Source of the DNA: Carposina sasakii
Lineage: Eukaryota; Arthropoda; Insecta; Lepidoptera; Carposinidae
DNA length: 64,000 bases
Assembly: GCA_014607495.2 (NCBI GenBank)
Contig: CP053155.1
Location: 13,392,001 to 13,456,000 of the forward strand
Direction: 5' to 3'
Below, piece by piece: positions 59,801 through 64,000 of this stretch. Positions within the stretch are counted from its first letter, which is position 1, and each line of letters begins with the position of its first letter. The notes under the pieces were generated by a model. That model worked only from the letters and a program-made list of their open reading frames with translations. It did no database searches and was not told where the DNA came from. The position numbers and the translations under genes are program-made.

Positions 59801-62514
59801 ATATATTTGTTCCACCTCGCCGCAACAAAAAATACACCCAGAACTGTTTCATTTGTCGGGCACTTGTCATGTGCAATAATGAATTCGCACACATAGATAT
59901 GTTCCACAATAGTTATAATGCTTACAAAAAGTCTATAACTAACGCTTTGTAATTAATATCTATACTATGTATATACTCTATGCTTCTACTAAATTCAGCT
60001 TAACTATATTCTATACTATATTTTATAAATTATGTTTGAATCATTCGTACCAAATTATTTGGTTTTGAGCTTGTTTGTTCTTACTAGGATACACTTTTTT
60101 CTTTTCTTTTACTAATACTTGGCACTGTAAGGTCTTTTGTAAGGAAATGTTTTAATTTATGTGATTATAGTACTTAATGACTGTTTGTTGCCAAAATAAA
60201 ATAAAAATAAAATAAAGAAGATAAAATGAAAGAGTTATATTAGGGCCGTAGTAAAGCGAAGTGATTTTTTTTTGTTTCAAAACAAGTTATTTAACATTTT
60301 ACTCAATAAAAAACTAATTAGAAGCAAGATCGATTTTAAAAGCATTTTGAGTGCTATAAGACTTTGAGTGAAGCAATTTTTATGAAAATTTAATGTTTCA
60401 ATCGCTATCCCAGGGATATGGTTGGATAGATTTATAATACTAACACTCCAAAATTTTTAATAAACTATAAAACTATATTTAAGTATGTTCTAAACCCGAG
60501 AAAAATGGTTCGCCCGCACCTGGAGTTTCGCAAGTAGCGGGGCATACATCTTTTTCAAACAAAACTAGATATCAGAACACTACTTGACACACGCTCGTCG
60601 CCCCGCTGGTTTCGAAAACAACTTATTTGATAACATGCACATCATCTACATGCTACCGCCCCGCTACCCGCAAAATTCGAGGCACAGGCTTAGAGGCATT
60701 TACATGTATGTATGTACCCCAGGTACATCAGACGAGCACCTCTCGTGCGCCTCGTACCTGTCGGGCGCGGGTCTGTCCGGCGCGGGCGGCGCGGTGCTCG
60801 TGTCCACTCCGCAGGAAGTGTCTCTGCTGGACGTGCGGAAAGAGCTGCAGTTCTGTCGCAAGCTCGGGATTAGGGTCCTAGGGGTCGTCGAGAATATGAG
60901 TGTCTTCGTCTGCCCTAACTGCCAGGTGAGGATTTTTGTAGATTAACTATTGTGAATGTAGGTTTGCCGGCGACTTGTTTTCGCGTCTACTTTTACGGCT
61001 TTTTAGAGGTGCCGCCGACACGTATTTGCATCGAACAGATGTCGCCATGCTTAGAAAATATGCCGGCAGTGAATGTTACAGTTACAGCCTGTATGCAGCT
61101 AAGGTTATCATTTATAGAAATTAAGTATGTAGTTACTTAGAATTTTATGAATGTGTTAAAAACAATAGCGTCTATGCGCAGTCCCGTAGCGAGATCTTCC
61201 CGGCGACGACAGGCGGCGCGGCGCAGATGTGCCTAGAGTTTGACGTGCCGTTCCTCGGCTCGTTACCGCTGGAGCCGCGCGTGGCGCGCGCGTGTGACCG
61301 CGGGGAGAGCGCGCGGGACGTGCCCGGGACCACTGTGGGACCAGCCGTCGATGTCATACTCGATAGTTAGTATATTTTTTACCCGACTGCGCGACGCAAG
61401 TGGTATTGTGTTTAACAGCCTATGTATGTATGTTCCTTTGAAGCACTACACAGACCAAACGCCTCGACCGATTTTTATGATTCATACGTCAATCGATTCC
61501 TCTTAGTTCGGGAAGTGTCACTAAAGACATGACATTAGTGAAAATCCAATATGGCCACTACTGGACGCCATTTTGTGAAAATGAAAAAAAAAGTCAACAA
61601 ACTATATCGAGTGGGGTATCGTTGCATAAGTATTTAAAAATCATTGTTAGGTTTCACTCAACATTTTTCGATTCGACCAACCGATTGAAAGTTGCGTAAC
61701 AACCATTCTCACATATAAGTTTTTAGATAGCAGCAAGACGAAAACTTCTTGCTGCCGAGCATTTTGAGCATGTTTCTTGAAGCTAGGTACTCATAACAAA
61801 AAAGTATAAAATAAAAAAACATAATTTAAAAAATCCAAAACCCGACTGCTTTAAAAGAACCAAATAATGTAGGTACATAATAAAAAAACTGAAAAGAAAA
61901 AAACAAACACTTAGATGTCCGGTGGTCTAGAATACTATACTTAATATTATTATGGAATGAATGAATACTATTGAAGAACATAAAATATTTTCTAATGATC
62001 GTAACGTAACAACTGAACAGCCAGGATCCATTGAATTAGCTTGGCTGTCGGATAATGGATTCCGACTGTTCAGTTGTTATGTTTGGTTTTTGGTTTTTTT
62101 TAAGCAGTCGGGTTTTTGGATTTTTTAAATTATTAGGTTATGCGAAAGGAGAAAGATAAAAGAGTTAGAGGGTGATCTTGTTATATCGTGCAGCACGAAG
62201 TTTATGGCCTCAAAGAACTGTTGCGACGACGGTGTGACTAAATGGTTTGCGTTTTATCGTCGTCTCTATTTTGACTCGGTTTTATTCGACTGAAAAAAAT
62301 ATCTAATTCCAAATAATTCCAATACTACTCCAAAATATAAGTATTGGCCGTTTTCCTATTTGCTTGTATTTACATATTACGTTTTATACAAATTATTTAT
62401 GTTTTGCGATCTAGACTCTATTATAGATGGTAAGGCTAATCTGACAATATGAGTAAAAAAATAATATTTTTTGTTACAGAAATCATTGCCGCCTGTGAAC
62501 AGACATCATCATAG
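47832..62514 (+). CDS. NUBP1: Cytosolic Fe-S cluster assembly factor NUBP1
   Basis: Nine exons: 47832-47862, 47942-48022, 48710-48870, 51870-51971, 53813-53903, 55043-55114, 60723-60925, 61182-61365, 62480-62514; 960 nt, 319 residues, the usual NUBP1 length (about 320). NUBP1 is a P-loop ATPase that works with NUBP2 as the scaffold of cytosolic iron-sulphur assembly. The N-terminal cluster-binding motif C-x13-C-x2-C-x5-C is complete (Cys12, 26, 29, 35), which separates NUBP1 from NUBP2. The deviant Walker [10 protein letters not shown] is at 66-74. [21 protein letters not shown] and the CPNC pair (243-246) that bridges a second cluster are all present. ATG context is AAAAATGA. The intron 55115-60722 hosts a LINE in sense orientation. 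AATAAA at 62844-62849 is a likely polyadenylation signal. Confidence 0.95.
48554..48670 (+). repeat. Partial copy of the 34295-34661 repeat family
   Basis: Contains TTCGCCCACCACCGGACCCT, CTGACCCTCGGATCTG, CACTACAGTCGCAACGAGAA and GCACCTAGCATGCAA, which match the left arm of the 34295 element with about 15-20 percent differences. It ends 40 bases upstream of the NUBP1 exon acceptor at 48710. Confidence 0.6.
49039..49270. repeat. Foldback repeat, about 230 bp
   Basis: TTAGTGATTATCTGTTGACA and CGAAACTAGGTAGGTAAAAA, GAAACAACTTTCACTATGGG, ACCAACTCCGAAATA, AACTGTTCCATAC on the left are matched by their reverse complements on the right, ending in CAGATAATCACTAA at 49270. About 95 bases per arm with few mismatches; the 40-base loop includes TTCAGTTCAGTAATTATTCA. 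Confidence 0.8.
50603..51438. mobile_element. DNA element with termini built from repeated TTTCATGAAA palindromes
   Basis: The left end reads TGTCGTGGCCATATCGTAGA, ATTGATCATTTCATGAAATG, GTCGAGCATTTCATGAAATG, GTCGCATTTCATGAAA. The right end is the near reverse complement (51355-51438). Each arm carries three spaced palindromes (ATTTCATGAAAT or a close form), and more occur inside (near 50770). No transposase frame is seen. The middle has a GC-rich run of GAGCGAGCGGAGCGAGCG near 51061. Non-autonomous DNA transposon inferred. Confidence 0.7.
52018..52145 (+). repeat. Lep1-type repeat, 5' portion
   Basis: Begins ACTAATATTATAAATGCGAA, then AGTGATTCTGTCTGTT, CGCCAAAACTACTGAACCGT, TTTGGTACCACAGCACAGGT and GTCTAGAGCCTA. 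It stops short of the usual 3' end. Same family as 54177-54650. Confidence 0.7.
52555..52750 (-). repeat. Lep1-type repeat, minus orientation
   Basis: Left end CGCCCGCGACTCCGCCCGCG is the reverse complement of the family 3' end. It continues CGGGATAAAAAGTAGCCTAT, ATGTTAAGTGGGACCTGTCA and GTGCACAAACATCGATCCGT. Close to the copies at 18590-18805 and 63005-63325. Confidence 0.7.
52796..53338. mobile_element. pogo/Tigger-like deletion derivative with TA target duplication
   Basis: CAGTGAAACCTGG at 52796 is matched by CCAGGTTTCACTG ending at 53338, and TA flanks both ends (52794-52795, 53339-53340), as expected for pogo-group insertion. Inside, the minus strand opens [18 protein letters not shown] (53000-52945), which looks like the start of a CENP-B-type DNA-binding domain of a pogo/Tigger transposase; the rest of the transposase is missing. 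Repeated phrases about AGAGGT and CCAGGT line the ends. 543 bases long. Confidence 0.78.
54177..54650 (+). repeat. Lep1-type repeat with (CTGT)n microsatellite
   Basis: Starts ACTAATATTATAAATGCGAA, then a CTGT run near 54205, TACGCTTTCCCGCTTAAACC, CCGATTTTGATGAAATTTGG, later AGGTCCCACTTAACATATAG, TATCCCGGATAATTTCGACA and the end ACGCGGACGGAGTCGCGAGC. The middle may combine two related elements. The longest copy in the window. Confidence 0.75.
55686..56585 (+). CDS. LINE ORF1, coiled-coil nucleic-acid-binding protein
   Basis: 299 residues, uninterrupted. Residues about 45-150 are a long coiled coil with repeating hydrophobic spacing ([34 protein letters not shown]). An RRM-like region follows ([35 protein letters not shown]). 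The C-terminal part ([37 protein letters not shown]) resembles the C-terminal domain shared by L1-type ORF1 proteins and the baculovirus FP protein. Such proteins bind element RNA and act as chaperones. No zinc knuckle is present. It ends in TGA, and the same frame then stays open for 155 codons. Confidence 0.8.
   Translation: MTSASYSSSQPDLSNLSDICDQSAVPIRKRKQPDNDFQTALYEFRNEFKALFSIQNETLSKLSDSITVIRNEVSFIKQCNENLLQEHNLLKMEVTEIKTEIEFTNQKMSLLENKISTYESEVADLSDKLNIKDQQSRLNNIELSGIPITKGENLNSILNSIAVKVGFSLSLTDIDYIHRVRKYAPKKISGTSEISPSPAPTSIIVRFVQRSRKKEMIAAVRARRGLTTADLGYNGAAKPIYVNDHLSPSNKILYRNARLLGKQKLYKYIWLNDCKIFLRKNDTSKYIVVMNESDLSKIT
56595..57050 (+). CDS. Small hydrophobic ORF between ORF1 and ORF2 of the LINE
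   Basis: Starts three codons after the ORF1 TGA in the same frame: 151 residues, with several stretches that could span membranes ([18 protein letters not shown]; then [20 protein letters not shown]). It overlaps the start of ORF2 by a few bases in a different frame. I do not know a counterpart. It may be an overprinted or chance frame in the inter-ORF spacer. Confidence 0.25.
   Translation: MYLFIITLIMYFHMFYFLSSVISCVCERLKPLLIFICSYTKLYIMSEIAILNLCISYSVVFAGRYGESSRYQKYLHKVLRLKIVGLFFRLRSNCLLLLLVAFLCSLIVCVYYLLSKSHHIYVVILLWRERSYYGCRYSNSYVCKYIYSNET
57040..59952 (+). pseudogene. LINE ORF2, endonuclease and reverse transcriptase, one in-frame stop
   Basis: The N-terminal part (57040-57819) is an apurinic-type endonuclease: [47 protein letters not shown] at 57820-57822 follows; the same frame then continues without a stop to 59952. 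The second part is a reverse transcriptase: [60 protein letters not shown] and the catalytic [10 protein letters not shown]. The C-terminal region has the usual [10 protein letters not shown] and [14 protein letters not shown] motifs of CR1/Jockey-type proteins and no RNase H. As a single TAA separates the two enzymes, I treat it as a lightly damaged ORF2; a stop that is read through cannot be excluded. The ATG at 57040 is the best start. Confidence 0.8.
60226..60722 (+). other. NUBP1 intron sequence downstream of the LINE
   Basis: No gene. AT-rich sequence, then a GC-richer stretch (about 60580-60700) leading to the exon acceptor TACCCCAG at 60722. The open frames starting at 60584 and 60627 are shadows of the exon that begins at 60723. 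Confidence 0.5.
61366..62479 (+). other. NUBP1 last intron, with inverted repeats
   Basis: No exon. It begins with TTTTTTACCCGACTGCG (61375). TTTAAAAAATCCAAAACCCG (61827) and its reverse complement CGGGTTTTTGGATTTTTTAAA (62110-62130) form a repeat pair that encloses a second hairpin, ACGTAACAACTGAACAG (62005) with CTGTTCAGTTGTTATGTT (62068). Probably a nested MITE with ACCCGACTGC-type ends. Confidence 0.55.
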
Positions 62515-64000
62515 TTCTTTATAATATTGCATCATGCTTTCATTGTGTAAAAATATGCCTACAAGGTGTTGTGACGTCGCGTCAAGAAAATTTCGAACTC
62601 ACAATCTTCAACTCGATGCATTCATCCATGTTTGTGTTAAGTGTGTCACTTACACCCTGTATTTATGGACTAGTCAAACATGTTTTATGAAATATATTTT
62701 AGATGATTCTATGGGTATTTTTAAGATTATGGGGTTATTAAATGTTAATATTTTGTAAGTACCACACTTACGTAACTACCAACATTAGGTACTCTTTTGT
62801 AATACATTATTATTAAAATTATTTTTGTAAGTATGTTTAAAGAAATAAATGTTTAAGTTTTATTCTATTATATTAGCAATTGATTGTTTTATTATAACAA
62901 TATTAATGAGAATTAACTTTGCAATAAATGCAAAACAATTGTATTATCAACTAAATAAATAATCAAAACAATTAAGAAATAATACTTATGTAATCTATAC
63001 ATAGCTATAATAAAAATGTAACGGATTGCTGTCTGTATTTGAGATTGATAGATTAGTAGATTGATATATGAGAAATAATATTATAGGAGACCTTTATCAA
63101 CGCAATAATACCCAAAAGAATGATTTTTGGAATTTTTGCCTGTGCATTTGTGCACGCTAATCTCAAAAATGGCTGAACCGATTTCGATGCAGTTTTTAGG
63201 AACGTATTGTGACAGGTCCCATTTAACATATAGGCATAGACTACTTTTTATCCCGGATAGTTTAAACATTTTGTTTTTTCTGTAGTCCACGCGGACGGAG
63301 TCGCGGGCGTCTACTATTATAGTCTAAGAGTAACAAACTAAAAAGACCCTGGACTTGCTTACTGACTAAAATGAAAGGTGGGTGAGTCAGTGGCGTTGCT
63401 GCGTTGAATGGCAATGCTGATTATTGCTGATGCGTTGTGCAGCTCTGGGTTGCTGCCTTACTGGTAAGAATAAGCCAAAGGTCTTTTGGTAAGAAAGTGT
63501 TGACAAAACTCTGCTTGAGAGACAGATAATGTTCTCTATGTAACTTAGATTTTTATTTAGATACTTATCTGGCAGTTGGGGTCGTCGTCAAAGGAAAAAA
63601 CATAGCTGTCAATTTTACCTCAGCTGAGTGAATTTGGGTTTTTCGGCGGGAAAAGCTGAAGGGAGCGGGTGTAATTTTCTTGTGAAAATCAAAATTTATT
63701 TGTATGGCTTGCATGTGTCGATAAGTTATATTTTGTTTACTTGTGATGTGAATCTAGCGTGTGTGCATGGTTTTATATGCAGGTAAGCTAACTAAAACTT
63801 TAGTCATAGGCTCATGTAAGTTATTTCTGCAATTATTTTTGATTTTTACTAATTTTACACCCATTCTTGAGGATTTTCCCAACGTTTCCATTCATCATCA
63901 TCAATATCATCCATCATAAATCATTTACTAAAGATAATGGCTGTATGGGCTTAGTTCCCCTTGCCTTTCCTTCGGGATAAACTAAACAAAAAAAAATTAG
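62515..64000 (+). other. NUBP1 3' region and right edge of the window
   Basis: The NUBP1 3' untranslated region likely runs to the AATAAA at 62844-62849. A Lep1-type repeat follows (63005-63325). From 63326 to the end no gene is supported; TTTGGTAAGAA-like phrases and AT-rich sequence only. Confidence 0.5.
63005..63325 (+). repeat. Lep1-type repeat, plus orientation
   Basis: Carries AAAATGTAACGGATTGCTGT, GTGCACGCTAATCTCAAAAA, TGGCTGAACCGATTTCGATG, CAGGTCCCATTTAACATATA, TATCCCGGATAGTTTAAACA and the end ACGCGGACGGAGTCGCGGGC. Same family as 18590-18805. Confidence 0.7.

Larger units (their letters stand above)
55170..60225 (+). mobile_element. Nearly intact LINE in a NUBP1 intron, CR1/Jockey group
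   Basis: A two-ORF non-LTR retrotransposon: ORF1 at 55686-56585, ORF2 (endonuclease then reverse transcriptase) at about 57040-59952, a 3' untranslated region and an AAAAT-rich tail (60195-60225). The 5' end is approximate: about 500 bases of leader precede ORF1. No LTRs. It lies in the sense direction of NUBP1, between the donor at 55114 and the acceptor at 60723. I group it with CR1/Jockey-type elements because of the EN+RT layout without RNase H; the exact clade needs a tree. Good preservation indicates a recent insertion. Confidence 0.85.

Overview
The window is eukaryotic nuclear DNA from an insect, almost certainly a lepidopteran. It is AT-rich, its genes are split by many introns, and it carries copies of a short repeat that starts near ATTATAAATGCGAAAGT and ends near GACGGAGTCGCGGGCG, which is common in moths and butterflies. 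The gene order psq next to lola, head to head, matches the arrangement I know from Drosophila. The species cannot be named from the sequence alone.

Left part (1-10.2 kb, minus strand): ten coding exons of a pipsqueak-type gene join in frame into a 463-residue product with four tandem psq DNA-binding repeats. One or two candidate first exons lie further upstream. I could not find a BTB exon for this gene anywhere up to the start of lola. 10.2-14 kb is the repeat-rich region between the two divergent genes.

Middle (14-37.6 kb, plus strand): longitudinals lacking (lola). Four shared exons encode the BTB domain, a proline-rich linker, a basic patch and a short acidic tail. They end in a phase-1 donor that can join any of six downstream zinc-finger terminal exons, all with matching acceptors. 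A seventh, finger-less terminal exon is proposed at 33855-33943. The introns hold SINEs, Lep1-type repeats, a decayed mariner and a local duplication.

Right part (38-62.5 kb): COX11 (plus), a tektin-3-like gene (minus) and NUBP1 (plus). COX11 and tektin converge around a 5'-truncated LINE with an RNase H domain. Tektin and NUBP1 diverge from a 1.3 kb gap. One NUBP1 intron carries a roughly 5 kb LINE with an intact ORF1 and an ORF2 that is interrupted, as far as I can see, only by one in-frame TAA.

The genes are not a pathway. psq and lola are BTB/psq-class chromatin and transcription regulators. COX11 and NUBP1 serve mitochondrial copper delivery and cytosolic Fe-S assembly. Tektin is a ciliary or sperm-tail filament protein. 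All exon limits below were set by hand from AG/GT signals and reading-frame closure; no transcript data or database search was available.
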